DNA from: Siderastrea siderea
Lineage: Eukaryota; Cnidaria; Anthozoa; Scleractinia; Rhizangiidae
Assembly (NCBI GenBank): GCA_964030785.1
Contig: OZ034975.1
Span: 43,076,569-43,140,568 of the forward strand
Length of the DNA: 64,000 bases
Direction of reading: 5' to 3'
Position numbers and translations under genes: made by a program. The notes under the pieces were generated by a model that worked only from the letters and a program-made list of their open reading frames with translations, did no database searches and had not been told where the DNA came from. How positions within the stretch are numbered: the stretch's first letter is position 1; each line of letters opens with the position of its first letter. Positions 34,501 through 44,327 of this stretch are shown here, piece by piece.

Positions 34501-37500
34501 CTACTTGCAGAACTAACCTTATTCGCCTTGAGATTCTACAGAAGCGAGTGATCAGAACTATAGCTAAAACTCCTTGGGATGCACAGACTGATCCAATCTT
34601 TAAAAATCTTGGTATTTTAAAATTTCATGATATGTACTTAATACAACTAGGCTTATTCATGTACTCCTATCAAAACCATACTCTACCTTCAAAATTTCAT
34701 TGTAAATTTACCTTAGAAAATCAAATTCATTCCTATAATACAAGAAACTCTTATAAATTTCGTTTGCCTTTCTGTCGTACTCGAATCAAACAATTTTCCG
34801 TCTTTTATCAAGGACCTAAATTTTATAACACCTTCAACACCGACATCGTCAACTCTTCCTCCCCTTTCTCCTTTAAAAAAGCACTTAAGGCATTTATTTG
34901 TAACAATTATTAGTATATTCTTACAAAAATCTGAAAAAAAAAACTGTTTAATGTTCAGCATTTGCAAACTTCCTTAATACTGATCGTTACTTCAATTTCC
35001 TTCTGATAATAATTTGAAGTTTTGCTAATTCCAAAAAAGTGCTGGTCGAAAAAGCCAGAAGATCGATATTTGCTTCGAAACGTTATCTTGACTTTAATAA
35101 ACTACCCATCAAAACGTGTAATAAACTATTTGATACTTTATTTCTTCCCATCCTTTTATACGGTTCCGAAATTTGGGGAGCTTACGATAGTATCAACTTC
35201 AAAAAATGGGAAAAAGACCCAGTAGAAAGACAACATACACAATTCTACAAATGCTTTCTTGGCCTTAATAGAAGAGCACCTAATGTGGTAGCCCGCAATG
35301 AAACTGGACGACTCCCTCTTAAGTTGAATATCTTATTAAAAATAATTAAATTTTGGATACATCTTGAATCTCTCCCAGAAAATAGTATTGCCAAACAATG
35401 CTTAATCATTTCCAATCAATTGGCAAATGAAACAAAACCCTCTTTCATGTTAACAGTTAATGAAATTATTCATAATTATCTAGACATTCAAAAACAATCG
35501 CATAGCAAAACAATTCAAAATAATAATAATATACCAACAATCAAACATAATTTACAAAAATAAAACGCCACATCACAACCAGTTTAAAAAGACACCAACT
35601 GGAGTTAATCCGCTCTAATAAGAAGTTATGCTTCTACTCTATATTTAAAACAGATGTTAGTAGATCTGATTATTTAGAACAAGTGAAGAATCAAAAGCAT
35701 AGACGAGCTGTAGCTAAACTACGATCAGGCAATCACAGTCTTCGAATCGAATCTGGGCGACATTGTATACCTAAATTACCCGAATCTCTTAGGATTTGTC
35801 AATATTGTCACTCTAATCAAATAGAGGATGAAATCCATTTCTTATTTCATTGTGATCGCTATAGAACTATTAGGCAACAAATAACAAGTGATATTGTACA
35901 AGTGATATTGTATCCGTCGCCGAAACTTTTATGCCATCTTTGAAAAATTGTAATTGAGGAGGCCTAATTAACAAAAGCTTTATAGTTTCCTTTCGGCCTC
36001 CTCGCCACTACTTTCTACATTTTGTATCTTTTTGTAATTGTAATCGTGTAATTTATAATGTGTGGCAAATAAATACAAAATACAAAGTACAAAAATATCA
36101 TGTGCCTTCAGGGCAAATTCCCAGGCGCGATGTAGTTCACACCTCTCTTTTCCATTTCGGACAGATCATGACGAATAACTCGAACAGTTCACCTTATATG
36201 AGCGTGTCATTGTACGGAGAAACTTTGGGAAGACAAGACTAACATTGTACGAACGTTGTAAGGTACGGAGAAACGTCAAAAAGACAAGACTGATAGAGCA
36301 CTCAACTGACGTACGGAAAAAGTTAAACGTCTACATTCTCTTAGAGAAGACTATTAATAGTAAATTATAAGCGCGGAGAAACATAAATGAGTATAAAAAA
36401 CTAATAAGGTTCGAACTTACTAAGGTACGGAGAAACGTTGAGAAGTCATATCAAACACGTTGGATGCAAATGCACTACAGTAGGGAGAAACGCTGTCAAC
36501 GTACCAAGATACAGAGACTAACAAAATACGCAACTACTAACTTACGGAGAAACGTTATTAGACAAAACTAGTTCCGTAAGAACGTGTGTGATTTACACCG
36601 AACGGACAAACTGAATTATTACAGCGGGACAATAAATTACGGAGAAACGTAAATGAGACAACTAAAATCGCACTAATGTACGGATAAACGTTTAGAAGAC
36701 AAGACTAATACTGTACGAAGATACTAACATGCAGAGAAAGGCTAAGCAGTGTAGACTTATCGTACGAATGTTCTAACACACTGAAAACCTTAGGAAGAGC
36801 AGAACAATGTCGTACGAACGTGCTAACGTACAAAGAAACGTTGAGAAGGCTAGACTAATAAATCGACGAACCTTAAGTAACGTGAAGTCGTTACTTAGGG
36901 AGAAACGCTGAGAAGAGAAACTACTGTACAAACGTAGCAATTAATGGAAAAAGTAGACAACAGAAGACTAAAGAATTGTGTGAACCCACTAACGTGTAGA
37001 CAAATATCATACGAACACACTAACGGACCTTTCAAGGAAACTAATGGTGAAACGTTCTGAAGACGGCTAATTTCGTTCGAACGTAGAAATGATGGAGAAA
37101 ACGTTGCCATCTGAGACAAGAATTAGTAGGGAAAAACGTTGAGAGGACAAAACAAGTATTATACGAACATTACAATATCCTTCTACGAAACAAGTTCTAG
37201 TTTCTGTTCCTCAATTTGCTTTTGGGATCCGATCATCAGAAGCAATATTTATTTTGGTTTTCATCCGGTGCTTTAGCGCTTTGAAATATTCACTAGCCAT
37301 TTTGGCTAGTGAAAGTGCAAAACTTACTAGCCAAAATGGAATTTCTACTAGTCTGTGACTAGTTGGCTACCGTTAGTCTCGAGCCCTGTAAATTTTGATC
37401 TTTATAATTTCATGAAGCATATCTCTTAGTTTGCGCCAATAATTATCATTAGCTGACAAATAAACGAGCTTGAAAGAATAGTTGTACCGGGTTTGGAAAG

Positions 37501-39693
37501 TTGTCGGGTGTTTTGAGAAACGGGTCCCAGGTCACCAAATCTCCCACTGAATCTCATTGGGCTAAAAAATTTGCCCAAGATTTAGAGTTTCTGTTTTGTA
37601 ATGTTGAATTTTGTCGTTGGCTGCATTTTTTCGCTTCTTTGACTGTTACAGAAGCTTGCAAAAATTCTTCACTGAGAACAATATTTATCATTATGGACAT
37701 AATTATAAGTGACCATTGAAATGGACACAAGTTAAACTAATACAAATCCTTCACAAAATGCATGTGGTGATACCCTAGTTTCTTGCTATCTAGTTGTGCT
37801 AAATACTGGGGGGAGGGGGGATCACATATGTATGGGCAGGGGAAGTTGGAAAGGGGCAGTTGATGAGACAATGTCACACGGGAAAGGTCTCTGCATTTCA
37901 CATCTCCAGAAGTTGGCATATCTCTAAGTCATCAACTGATTGTAGTTAATAAAGGAGTTAGTTTCTCAAGAAAAAGCTGCTGCACTGGCGGGGAAGTGAG
38001 ACGAACAAATTTGGAATAATTATCAGCTGAGTTGCTAAGGTAAATTGACCTCGGTCAAGAAATCAGAAGCAGGCAGTTCGAGTGTCAGCCCTCCCTCAGG
38101 TACATGTAAGTAGCATTAGCCCCTTATCAGGGGGAAATTTCTTAATGCTGACCAATTTACCTTATCAACTCAGTTGATAAATCCAAATTCATCGTTTATT
38201 GACCAGTCAATTGCTAATCGATAATGAAGAGAAAAAAAATCATTAATTACATTGATTGGGTAGTTCTAAGTGTTTTACTGTAACCTCCATTTTGAAAGAT
38301 GGGCGAACTTAGTATGGTGCAAAATGTAGTGTCCGTATGATAATCCAATATCTAATAACTTTGGTAACACTTTATTTTTGAAAAGCTTTCTAACCTACAA
38401 ACTAAACAAACAATGAAAAGGATTCTACCAGTCACATTTAAGGGACATAGCTGAAGCAAAAGCATGAAGTCATACATCCGTTTTTCTTCTAGTAAATGCT
38501 AAAAGTTTGGGAGAAAATTTTAAGATAAATGTGGAAAAACTGGAAATGCGACTGCACGCTTGCTAACGCAGCTACATCCCTAAAATTTAACCTATGCAAA
38601 ATTTTATCAGAAGTCTTAAGTTTGCAGGCTGCAGATATCGCATCATTTTTACAAAATGTAATTTGGCATTTTGTTTGCCCTACTTTTAAAATGACAGTCA
38701 CGGGCATGAACGCTATTTGCCTGGGGCTTAAAAATACTTGCCACGAGAGTTCAAGATTACATGACTTGAAGATTACAGATATCAAAACAATAAGCTGAGA
38801 GCTAGAGAAAGAAAAGCTGATGAATATGGGGTGCGTTGGCTTCTAGTTTATATACATTTCTTCTTATATCCCATTACAACACCCACGTACATGTAAAAGA
38901 GATAATCGTTTGGTAAGTTGAGAGCCAATTGCAGCTATAAAATTAAGACGCTAAAGCCAAAGTATAGCACTAAAATAAATCTGGCGAAAAGTTTTAAAAG
39001 GTCAAGGGTGAAATCGCGCCAAAACACCGCGTAACACCGGCCACAACTTCACTTATCCTTTATCAGATCGAGACGAACGTTGCGTTTAGAGTCCGCGGAT
39101 CATCAAAAAGCGAACGAGGTAACACGCATTTAATATGGGTTTTCCAATAACAAAAAGGATAATACAAAGATATTCGCACAATTCGAGTATTGCACAACCA
39201 TCTGAGCTAAAATGCTATAGTTAGTTTGGAAAATGACACTGAAACGAACCAGCCCAGCTGTCTGAAATAAAAGCGCTTTGTTCGAGCGTGCAACAAAAGC
39301 TAAACGATGGAGAAGACACGAAATATGCATCATATGCCGAACACAAGGTTAAAACAAAATTGCAAGACTATAAAATGCCCCAGAAGATCAGTCAAACGAT
39401 GAAAAAACAGGTCGCACAGTATGATTTTCCAGAAAAGAGCCCTTAATGCTACAGCTAAAACTGACCATCAATTAAGCTTTACCGTTTTCTGCGGAATGGC
39501 TATTGAAACCGTCCTCTAGGTCGTCCAGCGATAGATCAGGAAAGTGCAACAGGTGTTTAAAATTCTCCAGAAATGACCAAATGATTGCAAAGTCAGGATA
39601 TTCAGCAGCTCTCCCCGTCTTTTGCGCACCAACTGTCATTTTCCCGGCATCTTCTTCAGGATCCACTTCGCTACTAGCTGGAGTAGACGCCAT
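20807..39693 (-). CDS. RSF1: RSF1 homologue (remodelling and spacing factor 1), 11 coding exons
   Basis: The coding exons, 5' to 3', are 39483-39693, 33388-33482, 32809-32901, 31994-32125, 31399-31475, 30987-31129, 30596-30657, 30012-30116, 28365-28444, 24478-24517 and 20807-22552. All junction phases agree, giving 927 residues. Residues 30-60 match the RSF1 N-terminal helix pair ([14 protein letters not shown]). Residues 71-203 match its WHIM-like region, including [18 protein letters not shown] finger spans 258-306 with C260, C263, C275, C278, H283, C286, C301 and C304. After it come [14 protein letters not shown] (from 358), an acidic tract and a long Asn/Gly/Pro/Gln-rich tail. RSF1 partners ISWI ATPase SNF2H in nucleosome spacing. 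It is shorter than human RSF1 (about 1440 residues). Exon 7 has a second usable acceptor at 30682-30683, adding 8 residues. Confidence 0.92.
23046..23407. mobile_element. TTAA-flanked element, same family as 16357
   Basis: TTAA at 23042-23045 and 23408-23411. The ends are AGGGGTTATGTCACGAGGAT and ...GCGTGACACAGCCCC. The inner stretch with CCATTTCCATCC and the ACCATTATTT word align with 16357-16743. Confidence 0.7.
23710..24103. mobile_element. TTAA-flanked foldback element
   Basis: TTAA at 23706-23709 and 24104-24107. The ends are GGACGGTGCC and its complement. Inner arms of about 90 bp (TTATGACTA...AGATCTTAGCAAGGGTTAT) are inverted copies of each other. A second copy is at 59491. Confidence 0.7.
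25432..26001. mobile_element. TTAA-flanked piggyBac-like element
   Basis: TTAA at 25428-25431 and 26002-26005. The inner ends are CTCATTGACACCC and the complement of CCCACTGACGCCC, a piggyBac-like start. The open frames inside have no known domain. Confidence 0.65.
27174..27530. mobile_element. Outer foldback element interrupted by a hairpin
   Basis: The arms on either side of the inner hairpin are inverted copies (GAAAGAGTGTTTCATCAGG with TATCCAAAC at the left, mirrored at the right). The inner element at 27230-27414 splits it. Confidence 0.55.
27230..27414. mobile_element. Near-perfect hairpin element with 9-bp duplication
   Basis: Arms of about 85 bp start TAGCCTGTTCCAGGCGTTCA and are mirrored at the right, meeting near 27320. 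An exact CCAAACCCC duplication flanks it at 27221-27229 and 27415-27423. A 9-bp duplication is typical of Mutator-like elements. It lies in the RSF1 intron between coding exons 9 and 10. Confidence 0.75.
28660..29400. repeat. Tandem array with 82-bp period made of ~27-bp subunits
   Basis: The word CAGCAT(CAGTTGCATG) recurs at 28975, 29057 and 29139, exactly 82 bp apart. Inside each unit a ~27-bp subunit like TGCTTGGCATCATTGCATGT repeats about three times. The edges are more degenerate. It is in the RSF1 intron between exons 8 and 9; its long open frames in all three plus-strand frames follow from the repeat. Confidence 0.75.
29577..29841. mobile_element. Large foldback element flanked by TA
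   Basis: Arms of about 125-130 bp are inverted copies of each other, centred near 29709. They share TTGCAAC words and CACGTATTACCACCTC. The ends AGGCCCAGT and ACTTGGCCT are flanked by TA on both sides, which would fit a Tc1/mariner-type target. Confidence 0.6.
31605..31865 (+). mobile_element. tRNA-derived SINE in RSF1 intron
   Basis: It has an A box (TGGCGCAGTGG) and a B box (GGGTTCAACTCC). The body with GGTTTTTCTCTGGGTACTC and CCCCTCTCCTCAAAAACCAA resembles a common coral SINE. It lies between RSF1 exons 5 and 4. Confidence 0.7.
33535..33612. repeat. Three tandem copies of a ~24-bp C-rich unit
   Basis: The unit CCTCTTTTAAGCTGCTGCCC is repeated three times, followed by related C-rich sequence. 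It lies just upstream of RSF1 exon 2. A related stretch occurs near 40160-40320. Confidence 0.65.
34080..34913 (+). pseudogene. LINE reverse-transcriptase C-terminal fragment 1
   Basis: [10 protein letters not shown] motif (the YXDD-type active site) begins the fragment. It is followed by [39 protein letters not shown] and [10 protein letters not shown], all typical of L2/CR1-like LINEs. Frameshifts near 34185 and 34490 break it. The 5' end is missing. Confidence 0.75.
35000..36090 (+). pseudogene. LINE C-terminal fragment 2 with 3' tail
   Basis: The frame at 35039-35563 has [17 protein letters not shown] and [11 protein letters not shown], from a different LINE than fragment 1. A shifted frame at 35683-35943 carries a CQYC...H...H...C putative zinc knuckle. 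The 3' end runs into a TACAAAATACAAA-type tail. Stops and a frameshift make it non-functional. Confidence 0.7.
36190..37160. repeat. Degenerate tandem array of a TACGGAGAAACGTT motif
   Basis: About 15 copies of TA(C/G)GGAGAAACGTT, often followed by GAGAAGACAAGACTAA and a GTACGAACGT word, are spaced 40-90 bp apart. Spacing is irregular, so this is either an old satellite or an array of binding-site-like motifs. No open frame spans it. It lies between the LINE fragments and the right end of the inner hAT-like element. Confidence 0.6.
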
Positions 39694-40892
39694 TTTGATT
39701 GACAATAATTTATGCTGGTATCCAGACTCTCTCTTGTATCGCCGTCCACTATCCCCAGTCTTCCCGAGAAAATGGCGACTACCAAGAGAAAATAAGGGGA
39801 CAGAGAGGGACACTGCCAGTCCAGGCTTTGGGATATGTCAAGTTCGGAAAAGTTATTTTTAGACGGCCATTTGCAACGGAAGTCTGAATTCAGGACGTCC
39901 ACATAAAGGCAACCTCGATCTGTTGTTTGAAGTACCATTCAAAATTTTGCTTGTAATGGCGGACCAAGTGGTCTTACGTTTTGTCGATGAAAACGACTTC
40001 GAAAAACAAGGGAAATGGTATTGATGCGGACGTTTCGGGAAACAGGCTTCCGTTCAAAAGCCAGTCTATAAATAACTTTTGTGGAATTGACATATCCCAG
40101 CCAACGCCCTCAGAATCCCTCTCTGTCCCCTTATTTTCTCTTGCGACTACGTATTCTTGCCATATTCCCTTCATTTAGCACCCCCTTTTGCACCCTCCCT
40201 ACATTAAGCCCCTTTCTAATAAGCTCCCTTCTCGAGTCTGAAAAAAAATAATCAGGATACCAAAGGGGGCTTAAGAGCTCCAGACAGGAGCTCTTAAGCT
40301 CCTCAAAGTTAAGCCCACCCCTCAAGCACATGACCAAAACTTTGCCACAGATTTTCTGTACCTATAAAAATCGCTCTTTTTTCAGGGTTCAGTTCTTTTT
40401 TCTACGGTGTGTGTCAGGATTTACAGTTCACCAATATTTTACGCCTTGCTAGAGTTTACGTCTGTGGGGATAAGCATTTTCTTTTCATTGATACCCTGAA
40501 GGAGGTTCTCCCGACACCAGCATCCTACCGGCCGTGTACAGAAGGTCATGGGTTCGATACCAGTCGGGGGCTCAGATTTTGTTCTTTATCCCACACTTGT
40601 GACATATGGGATATCACATATTTCTTATTTCTTTTCGGAACTTAAAATTTACCATCTTCCTTTATTTGTCAACTTTTCTTGTTTCTCACACCGGGCGTAC
40701 CATTGATTCAAATCCAGCCGGGGAAGCTAGTAGACCCGGTTTCCCAGTTCCGTCAATGAAAGTGATAGTTAACAATTATTCACCGAAGTTAAGGTGAATA
40801 GTGCCGCCGGGTGGATATTTGTCGAGGCGCAAAAGGGCGAGGTATATATCTACCACTCTTCACCTGCACCGAGGTAAATAATTGTTTCAGTA

Positions 40893-41092
40893 TTTACCAA
40901 ACCAGTGGATACCCAGCACCAGAAGCTTGAGTTTCTGCCAGCACCAAATAATTACTTTCTTTCTGAAAAACAGTTGCAAAACTCGAGCACAAAATCCAGA
41001 AAAATGTCGGGGGATGAATACCAAATGCTAGACTGCCGAGTTTGAATAGCCAATCAGAGCGCGCGAAAAACACTATCCACTGGTTTGGTACA
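40893..41092. mobile_element. Short foldback element
   Basis: The ends TTACCAAACCAGTGGATA and TATCCACTGGTTTGGTA form an 18-bp inverted repeat. Inside is GAGCGCGCGAAAAACACTAT, also seen in variant form near 43250. Confidence 0.5.
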
Positions 41093-42424
41093 TACCAATG
41101 AACTTTATTAACGTGCCAGAACATACCTGAACTGAATCATTGGATCATTACGTTCGAAATGACATAACGACATGTTGGCCGCGTTCTGTCTTAAAATTAC
41201 AATGACGACAGAATTTGCCTGTGAAATTGCTCCAGGTGAGCAGTATATCTGTTCGTATGCTCTAGACCAAGAAAATTTTAGTTAGCAGAATCTTATCCAC
41301 CGAATTTCCAAACAGCTGTTGCCTTTTCGAAATGCCAGCTAACCTTGTTTCGCTCTATAAACTATCTGTTATAGATGACATATCGATCCCTCTGAAAACA
41401 GCAAAATAATTTATAAGGCTTTGTTGTGAAAGTTTGAGGTGACGTTACGTCAAAGAAAAGTCTAGTTTTTCATCGCAATTATATCCGAGTATCTTAGGCG
41501 ATTTAGGCATCACGAATAGGCTGCGTAGCTGGCGGTATTGTATGCGAAGGTAAAGTTTTGGCGGCTCGCCGCACTGCTTCTCCCCATTCCCTTCGCGGCT
41601 TCACGCAAATAATCGGCCCGCCAGCTACGCAGGCTACATCACGAACAGATATCCCACCGAAACTAACCGTTTGGTGCCCCTGTGTACGTCTTCTACAGGG
41701 TAACGTGACCACTGATTTTCATTGTGAGGAGCTGTTCAGTGTAGGGTAACGGTAAAGTGTGTTTGGGAAGAAAAAACAGCGACTTATTTGTGTTGAAAAC
41801 GGCTTTGGGGAAGAATTTGTTTTACCCACGCAAATCTTTGTAATGGTAATACACTCAAACTTTCCAGGAGAATTTATTTTAAAACACCTATACTTTATAC
41901 TTGTGATGCTTCTCACGAGCCAACGTCGGCCATTTCCTCGGATTCAACTTGAACTGGTACCCGGACGTTTGCCTCTGCTTGCTGATTTTGGGTGCGAAGT
42001 TATACGACGTCATCGAATCTTGTGATGTTATTAACTAGAATTTTTACCACTGAATCTCGTACCCAGGGACCTAAGCGAAGTTTGCAGTTGACCTGGGCTC
42101 AATAAACGTCAAATGTCAAACAGAACTTGACATCGAGTTCCTACACCATTTTGTTACTTGGCCAGAATCCTCTTGCAGTTTCACTCTTAACTTTACACTA
42201 TTCTAATACAGCGAGGTTTTCGCCTCTATCGTAGATATTTTTCTCAGTTTCTTATTGTTATTTATGTCCTTGTTCCTGTCTGTTTTCTTGCTTATGTAAA
42301 TCTTGGGAAAATACGAAAAGGTATAAGGTCGTGTCACCTCCATATCTGAAAGTAAAAAGGTGGAGTTTATCAGTCCGAAAATAAAGCTATAAATCAATCA
42401 CAGTGTCAAAAGAATTGAACTGAA

Positions 42425-42460
42425 TCGTGAAAGAGAACAGCACATGAATCAATCAATCAC

Positions 42461-42493
<33 letters not shown>

Positions 42494-42573
42494 TAATCAA
42501 TCAATCAATCAATCAATAATCAATCAAGTAACCATTCATTATTCCCTCCTTCACTTCCTTCCTTCATTTATTT

Positions 42574-42606
<33 letters not shown>

Positions 42607-42890
42607 ATTCACTTGTTCATTCATTCGTTTATTCGTTCGTTGGTTCGTTGGTTCGTTCATTCGTTGATTCACTATTCTTTCAATAATTCATCTATGTGTC
42701 TTTCGTACGTCACTAGCTCAATTCATTCTTTCTTCCCTCCGTCCTTCCATCCATCCATCCATCCATCCATCCATCCATCCATCCATCCATCCATCCATCC
42801 ATCCATCCATCCATCCGTCCGTCCGTCCGTCCGTCCGTCCGTCCACCCACCCACCCACCCATCCGTCCGTCCGTCCGTCCGTCCGTCCGT
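42425..42890. repeat. Compound microsatellite block
   Basis: In order: (CAAT)n at 42440-42525, (CAT)n at 42576-42606, TTCG/TTCATT words, (CATC)n at 42745-42815, then (CGTC)n with a short (CACC)n interlude to 42890. The false open frames on both strands encode HPSI/RPSV or MDGW/TDGR repeats. Confidence 0.85.
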
Positions 42891-42965
42891 CGGTCAGGGA
42901 AAAAGGACGTGTGCAAATATGTAACAAATGTTAACCGAAGTGAAGTTGAATAGTGGTGAGGTAAA

Positions 42966-43101
42966 TATATGTTGTAGTCCAATTTTATCCTTGGTTCAAT
43001 TTTTATTTTCCTTTGTTCTTTTTATGTAAATATATGATAATGAATATAAAACAAAAGAAAATAAAAATTGAACCAAGGATAAAATTGGACTACAACATAT
43101 A
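42966..43101. repeat. Hairpin with ~52-bp arms
   Basis: The left arm TATATGTTGTAGTCCAATTT... is mirrored almost exactly at 43050-43101, with a loop of about 30 bp. It may be two element ends lying head to head. Confidence 0.75.
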
Positions 43102-43360
43102 CACCACTGTTCATCGACGCTGACTGTGAATGATTGTTTTAGTTTATACCTCACACATGAACAGCTTGCACCCAAAAGTTAATTTCTTTTATGAGAAATG
43201 GACAAACACTTGAGAGAGGGGACCGCTGTTCGGCAGGCAAATAAGTTTGAGTGCGCGAAAAACACTATTCAGTTTTCTGGTATGTACTACTAAAGTCTCA
43301 CATGTTCTCTCGCTTTTTGTGCGTATCTTCACTTTTTTTAAAATGCTGTGTCGTATTTAA

Positions 43361-44068
43361 GGTTACTCCGGACCTTCACGGGTGTCCTCGGGGAAAAAAT
43401 TCGTATGCGCGCTGTTTTAAAGGAAAACACGGCAAACTAGATATTGTTGGAAAGCTTAAAAATGTAGATTTCGAAAAAAATATAAATTGCCGATTTCTTC
43501 AATTCCACAAAAGAAAATCGCAAACAACCATGAAAATGACCATGTGTCATTCAATTGAATTAATAGGGTATCAAATTCAAGCGCATTGGCAAAATGACTG
43601 GACAGTGTTAATCATAAAGGATCAATCATCAAAAGTGTGTCAGCATTTTTTGATATTCTGAATGGTTATTTTTTAATTAATTTGTTAAGTTCGAGCAGCA
43701 AAGAATGCGCGATGGCCATTGCATTGAAGAGCGCACCGGGTGAAATATTATAAATTTCAAAAATCCCCGACACACTTTTGTTTCACAACCTCTAAGGAAT
43801 GTTCAAGCCAAATTTCACAGAAATCTGCCGAATTTTGGTACCCTATTAATCCATTTGTTTAATTAAATGAAACATCGTCATTTTGGCGGTCATTTTTGCA
43901 ATTTTCTTTTGTGGAATTAAAAAACTGGCAATTCATATTTTTTTCCGAAATCTACATTTATTAAGCTTTCCAACGATATATAGTTTGCTGTGCTTTCCTT
44001 TAAAATGGCGCGCAAATGAATTTTTTCCCGGAGGACACGGGAGGACACCTGCGAAGGTCCGAGTAACC
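43361..44068. mobile_element. TTAA-flanked foldback element with long arms
   Basis: TTAA at 43357-43360 and 44069-44072. The arms extend about 200 bp with good similarity, starting GGTTACTCCGGACCTTC. The open frame 43251-43661 crosses its left end and is not a gene. Confidence 0.75.
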
Positions 44069-44327
44069 TTAAGTAAAAGACTCTAAAAGCGAAAGAAGAG
44101 CGAATGGGTCTCTGGCACTAAGGCTAACAAGGAGCATAAAACAAAAATTTTCACGGAGACATCCTACAATACTCTTCTGAGAAATTTTAACAGTGTTCAC
44201 ATCGTTTTAAGGTTTAAAAGTGTGCCGAATGTGTATCAAAGACGTGATGTCTTGTTGTTCTTCCCGTTATCCTAAAATAAACAACAAACTAATACAATGT
44301 AGTAAACGAAATCTCTGTTCAACTTAC

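Larger units (their letters stand above)
33916..37387. mobile_element. Inner hAT-like element
   Basis: The terminal repeats are CAGGGCTCGAGACTAAC and its complement. Just inside both ends are clustered GGCTAGTG/CTAGCCA words. TAAAT flanks both ends, shorter than the 8 bp expected of hAT elements. Its cargo is two LINE fragments and a degenerate motif array. No hAT transposase is visible. Confidence 0.6.
33806..37524. mobile_element. Outer inverted-repeat element, nested set in RSF1 intron 1
   Basis: The left end CAGGGCCCCGTTTCTCGAAA is mirrored at the right by TTTTGAGAAACGGGTCCCAG. CCAAATCTCCCA occurs outside both ends. The inner hAT-like element at 33916-37387 has been inserted into it. Boundaries are approximate. 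Confidence 0.55.
39694..44327. other. Intergenic region upstream of RSF1; no gene seen
   Basis: It includes the likely RSF1 promoter near 39700-40000. Repeats follow: a foldback at 40893-41092 (TTACCAAACCAGTGGATA at both ends, inverted), simple repeats at 42425-42890, a hairpin at 42966-43101 and a foldback element at 43361-44068. The open frames here are short or repeat-derived. Confidence 0.5.

Noticed and set aside
42613..42982. Ser/His/Pro- and Trp/Asp/Gly-rich frames on both strands
   Set aside because: Pure translation of the CATC/CGTC microsatellite.
43251..43661. 136-codon plus-strand frame as a gene
   Set aside because: It crosses the left end of a TTAA foldback element and has no domain or splice context.
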